The notes beneath the pieces are model-generated. The model did not search any database and was not told where the DNA came from. It saw nothing but the letters and a program-made list of their open reading frames with translations. A DNA stretch of 64,000 nucleotides from Nocardioides glacieisoli (GTDB lineage Bacteria; Actinomycetota; Actinomycetes; Propionibacteriales; Nocardioidaceae): the NCBI RefSeq assembly GCF_004137245.1, contig NZ_SDWS01000005.1, positions 1 to 64,000 on the forward strand, written 5' to 3'. Positions 52,446 to 60,959 of this stretch are shown here, one piece after another. A program made the position numbers and the translations under genes. Within the stretch, counting starts at the first letter, position 1. Every line of letters begins with the position of its first letter.

Positions 52446-54158
52446 ATGAGCGAGACCCCGGGGACGACGCCAGTGCCAGAGCAGACGCCGACGGAGGCCC
52501 CCGGCGCGGAGGCCGCACCCGCTGCGCCGGCGCCCGCCGACGCCGCCGCAGGCGAGGCGGTGACCGAGCCGGCCGCTCCGCCGGAGGCGCCGGCCCCGAC
52601 CGACCCGATCTCCGAGGCCGTCGCGCCGGGCTACCGGTTCGAGGGGCCCGCGCTCGAGCTCGGTGGGCTGATGCTGAACGCCGACGAGCTCAGCGACGTG
52701 CACATCCGGATCCCGCTCGGGATGCTCAACCGCCACGGCCTGGTCGCGGGCGCCACCGGCACCGGCAAGACCAAGACCCTCCAGCTGCTGGCCGAGCAGC
52801 TCAGCGCCAACGGCGTACCGGTGTTCGCGGCCGACATCAAGGGCGACCTGTCCGGTCTCAGCGTCCCGGGCGAGCCCAGCGACAAGCTCACGGCCCGCAC
52901 CTCGAGCGTCGGCCAGACGTGGACGGCGACCGGCTTCCCGACGGAGTTCTACGCGATCGGTGGCCAGGGGATCGGCGTACCGGTGCGGGTGACGATGACC
53001 GCCTTCGGGCCGACCCTGCTCGCCAAGGTGCTCGACCTCAACGAGACGCAGGAGTCCTCGCTGGGCCTGGTCTTCTACTACTGCGACAAGAACGGGCTGC
53101 CGCTGCTGGACCTCGCCGACCTGCGCGCGGTGCTGCAGTACCTCACCGGTGACGAGGCCGGGAAGGCCGAGCTCAAGACGATCGGTGGGCTCTCGCCGCA
53201 GACCGCGGGCGTCATCCTGCGCGAGCTGGTGTCGTTCGAGGCCCAGGGTGCGGACGTGTTCTTCGGCGAGCCGGAGTTCGAGACCAAGGACTTCCTCCGG
53301 CTGACCGACGACGGCCGCGGCGTGATCAGCCTGCTCGAGCTGCCCAACCTCCAGGACCGCCCGGCGCTCTTCTCGACCTTCCTGATGTGGCTGCTCGCGG
53401 ACCTCTTCCACGACCTCCCGGAGGAGGGCGACCTCGACAAGCCCAAGCTGGTGTTCTTCTTCGACGAGGCGCACCTGCTGTTCAACGACGCGAGCGACGC
53501 GTTCCTCGACCAGATCGCCCAGACGGTGCGGCTGATCCGCTCCAAGGGCGTTGGCGTCTTCTTCGTCACGCAGTCGCCCACCGACGTGCCCGACGAGGTG
53601 CTCGCCCAGCTCGGCTCCCGCGTCCAGCACCAGCTCCGCGCGCACACGCCCAACGACGCCAAGGCGCTGAAGGCGACCGTGAACACCTATCCCAACAGTG
53701 CGTACGACGACCTCGGCGAGGTCATCATGTCGCTCGGGATCGGCGAGGCCGTGGTCACCGTCATGAACGAGCGCGGCGCCCCGACCCCGGTGGCCTGGAC
53801 CCGCCTCCGGGCGCCCGAGTCGCTCATGGACGCCGCGCCCACCGACGGCATGGAGGCGGCGGTCAAGGCCTCCCCGCTCACCGCCAAGTACGCCGAGGGC
53901 ATCGATCGCGAGTCCGCCCGCGAGCTGCTGGCCAAGAAGCTCGAGGAGGGCGCTCGCAAGGCCGCCGAGGACGCGCGCGTCAAGGAGATGGCCCGCGAGC
54001 AGAAGAACGAGCGGGTCACGAAGAAGTCCTCGGAGAAGGCGGCCGAGGAGGACGACGGCATCGTGATGGACGTCGTGAAGTCGACCGCGTTCAAGGACTT
54101 CATGCGCACGGCCGCCCGCGAGATCGCGCGGGGGATGTTCGGCTCCGGTCGCCGCTGA
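52446..54158 (+). CDS. HerA-like ATPase (DUF853 type)
   Basis: A 570-residue protein. The first 55 residues are alanine/proline-rich and probably disordered. The ATPase has Walker A GATGTGKTKTLQ (about 103-114) and Walker B KLVFFFDEAHLLF, and FFVTQSPTDVP, all typical of the HerA/FtsK group known as DUF853. A lysine/glutamate-rich helix and the tail AREIARGMFGSGRR end the protein. Bacterial members are hexameric DNA-translocase-like ATPases of unknown exact role. It converges with eccC across a pair of hairpin repeats. Confidence 0.85.
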   Translation: MSETPGTTPVPEQTPTEAPGAEAAPAAPAPADAAAGEAVTEPAAPPEAPAPTDPISEAVAPGYRFEGPALELGGLMLNADELSDVHIRIPLGMLNRHGLVAGATGTGKTKTLQLLAEQLSANGVPVFAADIKGDLSGLSVPGEPSDKLTARTSSVGQTWTATGFPTEFYAIGGQGIGVPVRVTMTAFGPTLLAKVLDLNETQESSLGLVFYYCDKNGLPLLDLADLRAVLQYLTGDEAGKAELKTIGGLSPQTAGVILRELVSFEAQGADVFFGEPEFETKDFLRLTDDGRGVISLLELPNLQDRPALFSTFLMWLLADLFHDLPEEGDLDKPKLVFFFDEAHLLFNDASDAFLDQIAQTVRLIRSKGVGVFFVTQSPTDVPDEVLAQLGSRVQHQLRAHTPNDAKALKATVNTYPNSAYDDLGEVIMSLGIGEAVVTVMNERGAPTPVAWTRLRAPESLMDAAPTDGMEAAVKASPLTAKYAEGIDRESARELLAKKLEEGARKAAEDARVKEMAREQKNERVTKKSSEKAAEEDDGIVMDVVKSTAFKDFMRTAAREIARGMFGSGRR

Positions 54159-54168
54159 CCTCTCGTCC

Positions 54169-54222
54169 GGGCGGTGGTCCACCCACATTTCTTGAGCCGA
54201 GAAGGTGGCTCCACCACCGCTC
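54169..54222. repeat. 54-bp hairpin repeat, copy 1
   Basis: Begins GGGCGGTGGTCCACCCACAT and ends GGTGGCTCCACCACCGCTC. The ends are largely complementary, so it can fold on itself. It matches copy 2 at 54252-54305 at about 43 of 54 positions. Confidence 0.7.
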
Positions 54223-54251
54223 GAGCGCGTGTCGACGTACGACGCGCCCGT

Positions 54252-54305
54252 GAGCGGTGATCCACCCACATTCGATCGCTCGAGAATGTGGCTCCGCCAC
54301 CGCTC
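54252..54305. repeat. 54-bp hairpin repeat, copy 2
   Basis: Begins GAGCGGTGATCCACCCACAT and ends TGTGGCTCCGCCACCGCTC, with outer arms GAGCGGTG and CACCGCTC pairing and an inner CACATTC/GAATGTG pairing. Lies 29 bases after copy 1, in the gap between the convergent HerA-like and eccC genes. Confidence 0.7.
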
Positions 54306-54311
54306 GGTTGG

Positions 54312-57300
54312 TCACATCGTCGGGTCGAGCCAGGCCAGCTGGGCGGTCTGGGTGCCGCCGTCGCGGGTGACGACGCGGGCGCGGCCCGCCGGCGCGGGCT
54401 GGGGGCGCAGGTTGCCGATGAGGATGCCCTCGTCGCGCGGACCCGACAGCATCACGCCCGGCATCGCGAGGTCGCGCAGCGACTGGATGACCGGCTCGTA
54501 GAGCGCGCGGGAGGCGCCGCCCGTACGACGTGCCACGACCACGTGCAGCCCGACGTCGCGGGCCTGCGCCATCAGCGGCTGCAGCGACGAGACCGGCGAG
54601 GACTGGGCGGTGGCGACGAGGTCGTAGTCGTCGACCACGACGTAGACCTCCGCGCCGGTCCACCACGACCGGTTGCGCAGCTGGTCGGGCGTGACGTCGG
54701 GGCCGGGGATCCGACCCTCGAGGTAGGTCGCGATGTCCTTGAGCGTCGGTGTCGCCTGGGTGGCGGAGGTGAGGTAGTTGAGGAGGTACTCGTCCGGCAC
54801 CTCGCCGAGCAGCGAGCGGCGGTAGTCGACCAGCACGATCTGGGCTTCCTTGGCCGTGCGGGTGCGCATGATCTCGTGGACGTACGCCCGCAGCAGCGCG
54901 CTCTTGCCCGACTGCCCGTCTCCGAAGACCAGCATGTGGGGCTCGGCGTCGACGTCGAGCCCGATCGGCGCGAGCTCCTTCTCGTTGATGCCGAGGAGGA
55001 CGTGGCGCTCGGGGACCGTGCGGCGCACGGCGTCCTCGCGGACCGCCTCGAGGGTGACCCTGCCCGGGAGCAGTCGGAGCTTGGGGCCCTCGGGTCCGTG
55101 CCAGGAGGCGACCATCGTGTCGATCAGGTGGTCGACCCCGTCGCCGAGGGTGTCGGCGCTCCCGTCGCCGTCGATGCGCGGCAGGGCGCCGAGGAAGTGC
55201 AGCTTCGACGGCACCAGGCCGCGACCGGGGCGGCCGACCGGCACGAGGGCGGCGACCTTGCGGTCGACCTCGGAGTCGAGCGGGTCGCCGAGGCGCAGCT
55301 CGAGCTTGGAGCCGAACACGTCGCGCATCGCCGCGCGGTAGTCGGCCCACCGCGTCGACGAGGTGACGATGTGGAGGCCGAAGGTGAGGCCGCGAGCAGC
55401 GAGCTGCTGGATCTCGATCTCGAGGTCGTCGAACTCGGCGCGCAGCGTGCTCCAGCCGTCGATGACGAGGAAGACGTCGCCCCAGCCGTCGTCCGCGCGA
55501 CCCTGCGCGCGGCGTGAGCGGTAGGTCTCGATCGAGTCGATGCCGTTGTCGCGGAAGTAGGCCTCGCGCCGGTCGACGATGCCCTCGACCTCCGCCATCA
55601 CCCGGCGTACGACGTCGGGCTCGGAGCGCGTCGCGACGCCCGAGACGTGCGGGAGCCGGGTCATCGGCGCGAATGCGCCGCCACCGAAGTCGAGCACGAA
55701 GAACTGCGACTCCAGCGGCGTCGTCACCAGCGCCATGCTGGTCACGATGCTGCGCAGGAGCGTGCTCTTGCCGGACCGCGGACCACCGACGACGGCGACG
55801 TGGCCGGCCGCTCCGGTCAGGTTGAGCGTCATGGTGTCGCGGCGCTGCTCGCGCGGCCGGTCGACGGTGCCGAGCGGGATCACCAGGCCGGGGACGTTGC
55901 GCCACTGCAGGGAGGTCAGGCCGTGCTCGGGGTGCGCGGCGAGGTCGGGCATCAGGTCGTCGAGGGTGTCGGGGACGTCGAGCGGCGGCAGCCAGACCTG
56001 GTGCGCCTCGGGGCCCTTGCCGATCATCCGGGTGACGGCGACGTCGAGCAGCGACGGCTGCTCGCCCTGTCCCTGCCGCTCCGGCTGCGGCGCGACGACC
56101 TCGGCGCCGTCGTCGGGCGTCGGCTCGAGGGCCTGCACCTCGGAGATCGTGAAGGGCAGGATGCCGCGGATGCCGCCGCCCTCGTCGCGCGTGACCCGTG
56201 CGCGGCTCGACGGCGGCCCGGAGACGTACGCCGCCTTGAACCGCAGCAGCGTGGACTGGTCGGGCTTGAGGTAGCCGAGGCCCGGGACGGCGGGCAGCTC
56301 GTAGGCGTCCGGCACGCCGAGGACCGCCCGGGACTCACCTGCGGAGAAGGTGCGGAGGCCGACGCGGTAGGAGAGGTGGGACTCCAGGCCGCGGAGCCGG
56401 CCCTCCTCGAGCCGCTGCGAGGCGAGCAGCAGGTGGAGGCCGAGCGAGCGGCCGAGCCGGCCGATGGCGACGAACAGGTCGATGAACTCCGGCTTGGCCG
56501 ACAGCATCTCGGAGAACTCGTCGACGACGATGAAGAGCGACGGCATCGGCTCGAGCGGCTCGCCGTTGGCACGGGCCTTCTCGTAGTCGCGGACCGAGGC
56601 GTAGTTGCCCGCGTCGCGCAGCAGCTCCTGGCGACGGGTCATCTCGCCGGACAGGGCGTCCTGCATGCGGTCGACGAGGGTGAGCTCGTTGGCGAGGTTG
56701 GTGATGACGGCCGAGACGTGCGGCATGTCGGCCATGCCGGCGAAGGTCGCGCCACCCTTGAAGTCGACGAGCACGAGGTTGAGCTGCTCCGAGGAGTGCG
56801 TCATCACCATGCCGAGCACGAGCGTGCGGAGGAACTCCGACTTCCCGGACCCGGTCGCGCCGATCACCAGGCCGTGGGGGCCCATGCCCTGCTGGGCGGA
56901 CTCCTTGATGTCGAGGTGGATCAGGCCGCCGGAGTCGCCGATGCCGATCGGCACGCGGAGCCGGTCGCGGACCGGTCGTGGCCGCCAGGCGGTGTCCGGG
57001 TCGTAGGCGAAGATGTCGCCGAGGCCGAGCAGGTCCATGTGGTCGGGCGTCGTCGAGGTGATGTCGACGGCGCCGCCGGCCGAGGACGACTCGGCGCTCG
57101 CGGTCTTCAGCGGCGCGATGCGTCGGGCGAAGGCCTCCGCGGTCGCGAGGTCGCACTGGTCGGCGAGCGCCTTGACCGGCTCGCCCCGCAGCCGCAGCGC
57201 GCGCACCGGCCGCTTGCCGAGCTCGTCGGGCCCGCCGGTGAACTCGAGGCGCAGCCGCGTCGAGTCCTCGAGCTCGTCCCACCGCGCCGGCAGGTCCAGG

Positions 57301-58322
57301 AGGGTGACGCCGTGCAGGCCGTCGGGCGGCACGATGTGGTTGCCGGGCGGCAGGTGGCCGCCGTCGATCACGAGCAGGATGTGCGGGGTCGCCGCGCGCT
57401 CGTCAGCGCCGAAGCGCGGTCGGTCGCTCAGGTCGGGCGGCAGCAGGTTGCCGAGGTCGTCGAGCGAGGTCGAGACCAGTCGCATCGGACCGACGGCATC
57501 CGCCTCGCGCGTGCTCTGCGCGTGCGGGAGCCACTTCACCCAGTCCCAGTGCGTGAGGTTCTGCTCCGAGCTCAGCACCGCGACGATCAGCTGGTCGGGG
57601 TTCTGGAAGGCGGTGGCCGAGCAGATCATCGCCCGGGCGGTCGAGCGGGCTTCGTCGGCCTCGCCGCACAGCTCGATGCGGTCGAAGGCGCGCAGGTCGA
57701 TCGACGCCGGCAGGTGGGGCTGGAGCCGGTGCACGACGAGCAGCCGGTGAAGCGCCGACGCGGCAGCCGGGTCGACCTGGTCGACGGGTGCGCTCTCCGG
57801 CGGCACCAGCTCGAGCGACAGCGGCTGCGAGCACAGGCCGTAGCGCACGTGCAGGAAGTTGTCGTCGGTGCTGGTGTGCTCCCACAGCCGGGTGCGGTCC
57901 TCGGCCAGGGACGGCAGGGCGGACGGCTCGGGATGGTGCCAGTTGAGGGCGCGGCGCTGCTGGTCGGCGGCCTCGCGCGCCACCTTGCGGATGTTGCTGA
58001 GGTAGCGGAGGTACTCCGTGCGCGAGCCCGTCACCTGCTGCGCGCGCTGCTTCCGCTGCCGGTCGATCTGGACGACGATGAAGCCGAGGGTGGCGAAGAG
58101 GAACATCCCCGCTGCAAGGAAGCTGCGCCCGCGGTTGCCGCTGCCGCTCATCGTCGCGACGAGCACGATCGAGCCGAGGCTGCCGAGCATCGGGATGGCG
58201 TTCATCAGCACGCCGCTGGCGCCCTCGCCCTCCTGCAGCTCCGGCGGCGGCTGCAGGACGATCTGCCCGCTCGGCATCTCCGGCTCGTCGAGCCGCTGCC
58301 CGCCTCGCAGTGTCGTGCTCAC
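54312..58322 (-). CDS. eccC: EccC, type VII secretion ATPase (fused EccCa-EccCb)
   Basis: A 1336-residue FtsK/SpoIIIE-type motor of the ESX system, starting at GTG with GGGGAC upstream. Two membrane helices lie near residues 40-85. Three ATPase domains follow, with Walker A motifs GATGSGKSE (about 490), GGPRSGKST (about 847) and GDGQSGKSA (about 1137). The first has Walker B FIVVDEFSEML, the second FLVIDGWS and the third YVVVDDYDLV. The Ca and Cb parts are one chain, as in many non-mycobacterial actinobacteria. It powers export of WXG100 dimers. It is divergent from the first eccD-like gene with about 130 bases between starts. Confidence 0.97.
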   Translation of the reverse strand: MSTTLRGGQRLDEPEMPSGQIVLQPPPELQEGEGASGVLMNAIPMLGSLGSIVLVATMSGSGNRGRSFLAAGMFLFATLGFIVVQIDRQRKQRAQQVTGSRTEYLRYLSNIRKVAREAADQQRRALNWHHPEPSALPSLAEDRTRLWEHTSTDDNFLHVRYGLCSQPLSLELVPPESAPVDQVDPAAASALHRLLVVHRLQPHLPASIDLRAFDRIELCGEADEARSTARAMICSATAFQNPDQLIVAVLSSEQNLTHWDWVKWLPHAQSTREADAVGPMRLVSTSLDDLGNLLPPDLSDRPRFGADERAATPHILLVIDGGHLPPGNHIVPPDGLHGVTLLDLPARWDELEDSTRLRLEFTGGPDELGKRPVRALRLRGEPVKALADQCDLATAEAFARRIAPLKTASAESSSAGGAVDITSTTPDHMDLLGLGDIFAYDPDTAWRPRPVRDRLRVPIGIGDSGGLIHLDIKESAQQGMGPHGLVIGATGSGKSEFLRTLVLGMVMTHSSEQLNLVLVDFKGGATFAGMADMPHVSAVITNLANELTLVDRMQDALSGEMTRRQELLRDAGNYASVRDYEKARANGEPLEPMPSLFIVVDEFSEMLSAKPEFIDLFVAIGRLGRSLGLHLLLASQRLEEGRLRGLESHLSYRVGLRTFSAGESRAVLGVPDAYELPAVPGLGYLKPDQSTLLRFKAAYVSGPPSSRARVTRDEGGGIRGILPFTISEVQALEPTPDDGAEVVAPQPERQGQGEQPSLLDVAVTRMIGKGPEAHQVWLPPLDVPDTLDDLMPDLAAHPEHGLTSLQWRNVPGLVIPLGTVDRPREQRRDTMTLNLTGAAGHVAVVGGPRSGKSTLLRSIVTSMALVTTPLESQFFVLDFGGGAFAPMTRLPHVSGVATRSEPDVVRRVMAEVEGIVDRREAYFRDNGIDSIETYRSRRAQGRADDGWGDVFLVIDGWSTLRAEFDDLEIEIQQLAARGLTFGLHIVTSSTRWADYRAAMRDVFGSKLELRLGDPLDSEVDRKVAALVPVGRPGRGLVPSKLHFLGALPRIDGDGSADTLGDGVDHLIDTMVASWHGPEGPKLRLLPGRVTLEAVREDAVRRTVPERHVLLGINEKELAPIGLDVDAEPHMLVFGDGQSGKSALLRAYVHEIMRTRTAKEAQIVLVDYRRSLLGEVPDEYLLNYLTSATQATPTLKDIATYLEGRIPGPDVTPDQLRNRSWWTGAEVYVVVDDYDLVATAQSSPVSSLQPLMAQARDVGLHVVVARRTGGASRALYEPVIQSLRDLAMPGVMLSGPRDEGILIGNLRPQPAPAGRARVVTRDGGTQTAQLAWLDPTM

Positions 58323-58449
58323 ACGTCCCCCGTTGCCTCACCCGATGAAGTCGCGTCGATGATAGGCGTCGCGGCTGCGACTACCCTCCTGCGCAGAGGT
58401 GCTCGATCTCTCCAGCGGAGAGGTGCTCGATGCGTGCGAAGGGGGAATC

Positions 58450-59841
58450 GTGTCGGACGTCGTGGTGCCGGGCCCCGCGCACGCGACCATCGCTGTCAGC
58501 ATCCACGGCCCCGCCGGGGTGCTCGACCTCGTCGTGCCTGCCGGCGCCACCGCGGTCGACGTGGCCCGCGAGTACGCCACGCAGGCCCGGGAGTCGGGTG
58601 CGGGCGCCGGCTCCGTGCCGGGCATCCCGCTGCTGCAGACCGCGCTCGGCACGCGGCTCAACGCGGCCGTCCCGCTCAGCGAGGCCGGCGTACAGCCCGG
58701 CGACGTGCTCGTCGCCACGAGCGGGGTGCACCGCCCGAGGAGGACGACGCTGCTCGACGCGGCCAAGAACGCGCCCGAGAGCCCGGCGCTGGCCTCCATG
58801 ATCGCGGCGGTCGCGTCCGCGGCCGCCGTGCTTGCTGCGTGGTACGCCGGTCGCGCGGGCGAGGAGACCTTCCGCACCGTGACGGTCGGGATGCTGCTCG
58901 CCTGTGCGCTGGTCGGGGTGCTCCCGGTCGGCCGCCACCAGCGTCAGCGTGCCGCCGCGGCCCCCGCCTTCGCGGCGGCCGCCGCCTTCGCCGCCCTCTA
59001 CGAGCCGGGCGTCCACCTGCTGCCGGCCATCCTCGGTGCTGCGGGGATCGCCGCAGCGGTCGTCGCCGGCATCGGCCGCGCGCTCGCCGCCCACAGCGAC
59101 GAGACCAGCATCGTGTGGATCGCCAGCGGCCTCGTGGTGTTCGTCTGCTGCGCCCTCACGGCCCTGCTCGGCTGGGACGCCCGCGTCGCGTGGACCCTCC
59201 TCGTGTTCCTCGCGATGATGGCCGCGCGGTTCGCGCCGTCGCTCGCCATCGACGTGCCCGACGAGGCGCTCCTCGACCTCGAACGGCTCGCCGTCACCGC
59301 CTGGTCGGCCCGCGACTCCCAGCCCACCGGGCGCCGCGGCCGCGTCGTGGTGAGTGCCGACGCGATGGAGCGGCTGGTCCACCGCGCCTCGCGCATCGTC
59401 ACCGGGGCGAGCGTCGCGATCATGGTCGTCACGGTGACCGCGAGCCCGCTGCTGCTGCACAGCGCCACCGTCGACCTCGACCGCATCGGCGCGCGCTGCC
59501 TCGTGCTCTTCGCCGGCCTGTCGCTGCTGCTCGCCGCCCGCTCCTACCGGCACGCTGCCGCCCGCGCGTTCCTCCGGCTGGCCGGGCTCGGCGCCCTCGC
59601 CGCGCTGGCCGAGCACCTCGTGACCGGTCCCGGGGCCGGTCACCTCGACACCTTCTCCTACGTCGTCGTCGGGCTCGGCGCGATCGCGGTCGCGGCCGCC
59701 GTCGCCACCGGCCGCGGCTGGCGCTCGGTCTGGTGGTCGCGCCGCGCGGAGGTGGCGGAGGCCCTGTGCGGCAGCTTCGCCTTCGCTGCGGCGGTCGTCG
59801 CGGCCGGGATCTTCCGGCGGCTGTGGGAAATCACGTCCTAG
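58450..59841 (+). CDS. eccD: EccD-like type VII secretion membrane protein, first copy
   Basis: 463 residues from GTG 58450 (GGGGGAA upstream). Residues about 1-85 form a ubiquitin-like domain (ATIAVSIHGPAGVLDLVV, GATAVDVAREYA, then PLSEAGVQPGDVLVATS). About eleven membrane helices fill the rest. EccD forms the membrane channel of ESX systems. A second EccD-like gene lies at 60960, on the other side of the esx pair. Just upstream, AGAGGTGCTCGAT is repeated at 58395-58407 and 58419-58431; the meaning is unknown. It is divergent from eccC, so one control region may serve both. Confidence 0.8.
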   Translation: MSDVVVPGPAHATIAVSIHGPAGVLDLVVPAGATAVDVAREYATQARESGAGAGSVPGIPLLQTALGTRLNAAVPLSEAGVQPGDVLVATSGVHRPRRTTLLDAAKNAPESPALASMIAAVASAAAVLAAWYAGRAGEETFRTVTVGMLLACALVGVLPVGRHQRQRAAAAPAFAAAAAFAALYEPGVHLLPAILGAAGIAAAVVAGIGRALAAHSDETSIVWIASGLVVFVCCALTALLGWDARVAWTLLVFLAMMAARFAPSLAIDVPDEALLDLERLAVTAWSARDSQPTGRRGRVVVSADAMERLVHRASRIVTGASVAIMVVTVTASPLLLHSATVDLDRIGARCLVLFAGLSLLLAARSYRHAAARAFLRLAGLGALAALAEHLVTGPGAGHLDTFSYVVVGLGAIAVAAAVATGRGWRSVWWSRRAEVAEALCGSFAFAAAVVAAGIFRRLWEITS

Positions 59842-60017
59842 GCACTCGTCCACCGTTCGGTGGATCGATGTTTAGGCCCGATTCGGTCGGGTAGATGCCA
59901 CGTCAGCACAGGGGGTCGGGACGTCTCCCTGAGTAGCAGCTCACGACCAAGACGGTGGTCCGCCACCACATCCACGACACTCGGCCGGTCAGACCGCCGG
60001 GGGAGAAGGAAACTTCC

Positions 60018-60329
60018 ATGAGCGACATGTACGGCCAGACAGAGAAGGCCCTCTCCAAGGGCGCCGACTACGTCGATCAGGCCCGCGGTGACGTCAAGAA
60101 CAAGTGTGGCGTCCTCTCCGGCAACATCCAGACCCTGATGGCCGGCTGGGGTGGCCAGGGCGCGACCGCGTTCAACAACCTGATGATCTCGTGGGACCAG
60201 AAGCAGGAGACCATCCTCAAGGCCCTCGACCAGCTCTCCGCGTCGATGAAGGAGACGGAGCGCGACAACGTCTCGACCGACGAGAACCAGTCCGCCACCC
60301 ACACCAACCTCCAGGGCCGTCTCGGCTGA
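60018..60329 (+). CDS. WXG100 protein, EsxA-like
   Basis: A 103-residue protein with GGGAGAAGGA upstream of the ATG. It folds as a helical hairpin with the W-G-G turn (MAGWGGQGATAFNNLM) near residue 43. No signal peptide is present. It should pair with the next gene product and be exported by EccC. The pair lies between the two eccD-like genes, 34 bases apart, and is probably strongly translated given its good ribosome binding site. Confidence 0.9.
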   Translation: MSDMYGQTEKALSKGADYVDQARGDVKNKCGVLSGNIQTLMAGWGGQGATAFNNLMISWDQKQETILKALDQLSASMKETERDNVSTDENQSATHTNLQGRLG

Positions 60330-60362
60330 CGCCGGGCCCTGACAAGACTGAGGAGATCGATG

Positions 60363-60653
60363 ATGAGCTTCGACGGAATCAAGGTCCAGCACGGCCACCT
60401 CGACGCCGGTGCCGCCGACGTCATGAAGGCGGCCAAGGACATCGAGGCCCGCCTCGACCAGCTCGAGAGCGAGCTCAACCCGCTGCGGTCGGACTGGAAC
60501 GGTAACGCCAAGATGGCCTACGACCAGGCCAAGGCCAAGTGGGACCAGGCCATGCAGGAGATGACCCTCCTGCTGCAGCAGGCCAGCCAGGGCGTGGACT
60601 CGTCCAACGCCGAGTACAAGGCGGCCGACGCGCGCGGCGCCAACCGCTTCTGA
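60363..60653 (+). CDS. WXG100 protein, EsxB-like
   Basis: 96 residues; ATG 60363 has AGGAG seven bases upstream and is preferred over ATG 60360. It has the W-N-G turn (LRSDWNGNAKMAYDQ) and, after the second helix, the motif YKAAD, which fits the YxxxD/E export signal recognised by EccC. It forms a heterodimer with the EsxA-like protein. A strong hairpin follows the stop. Confidence 0.9.
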   Translation: MSFDGIKVQHGHLDAGAADVMKAAKDIEARLDQLESELNPLRSDWNGNAKMAYDQAKAKWDQAMQEMTLLLQQASQGVDSSNAEYKAADARGANRF

Positions 60654-60669
60654 GCGCACTCCGCTCGGC

Positions 60670-60705
60670 CGAGGCCGGTCGTCCCTCCGGGGATGATCGG
60701 CCTCG
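60670..60705 (+). terminator. Hairpin terminator after the esx pair
   Basis: CGAGGCCGGTCGTCC and GGATGATCGGCCTCG pair over 15 bases with two wobbles, 17 bases after the EsxB-like stop. It may reduce read-through into the second eccD-like gene. Confidence 0.65.
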
Positions 60706-60959
60706 ACCCATTTCCGGTGAGCAGTCGCCTCGGGCCACCTCCTTCGGTCCTCGACCTGCTGCGCGACGCCCGGTGCGCGCGCTGGCTGCGTTGTCGTCGG
60801 TCGCCATGGCTCCGCCATGTCTCCCTCCTCCGCCTTGCCAGCACCCACACCAGGCGCCGCTCGCGACGGCCGATGCCCGAATGAGATGGCCTAGGCTGCT
60901 CCCCGTTCGGTGCCCCGGCCCCCGGTCGGGACGATCACGTTCAGCAGGGGGAAGGCCAT

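Noticed and set aside
55647-59894. Plus-strand frame of 1415 codons spanning eccC and the first eccD
   Set aside because: It is antisense to eccC and out of frame with eccD, and shows Arg/Gly/Ala/Glu-rich shadow composition.
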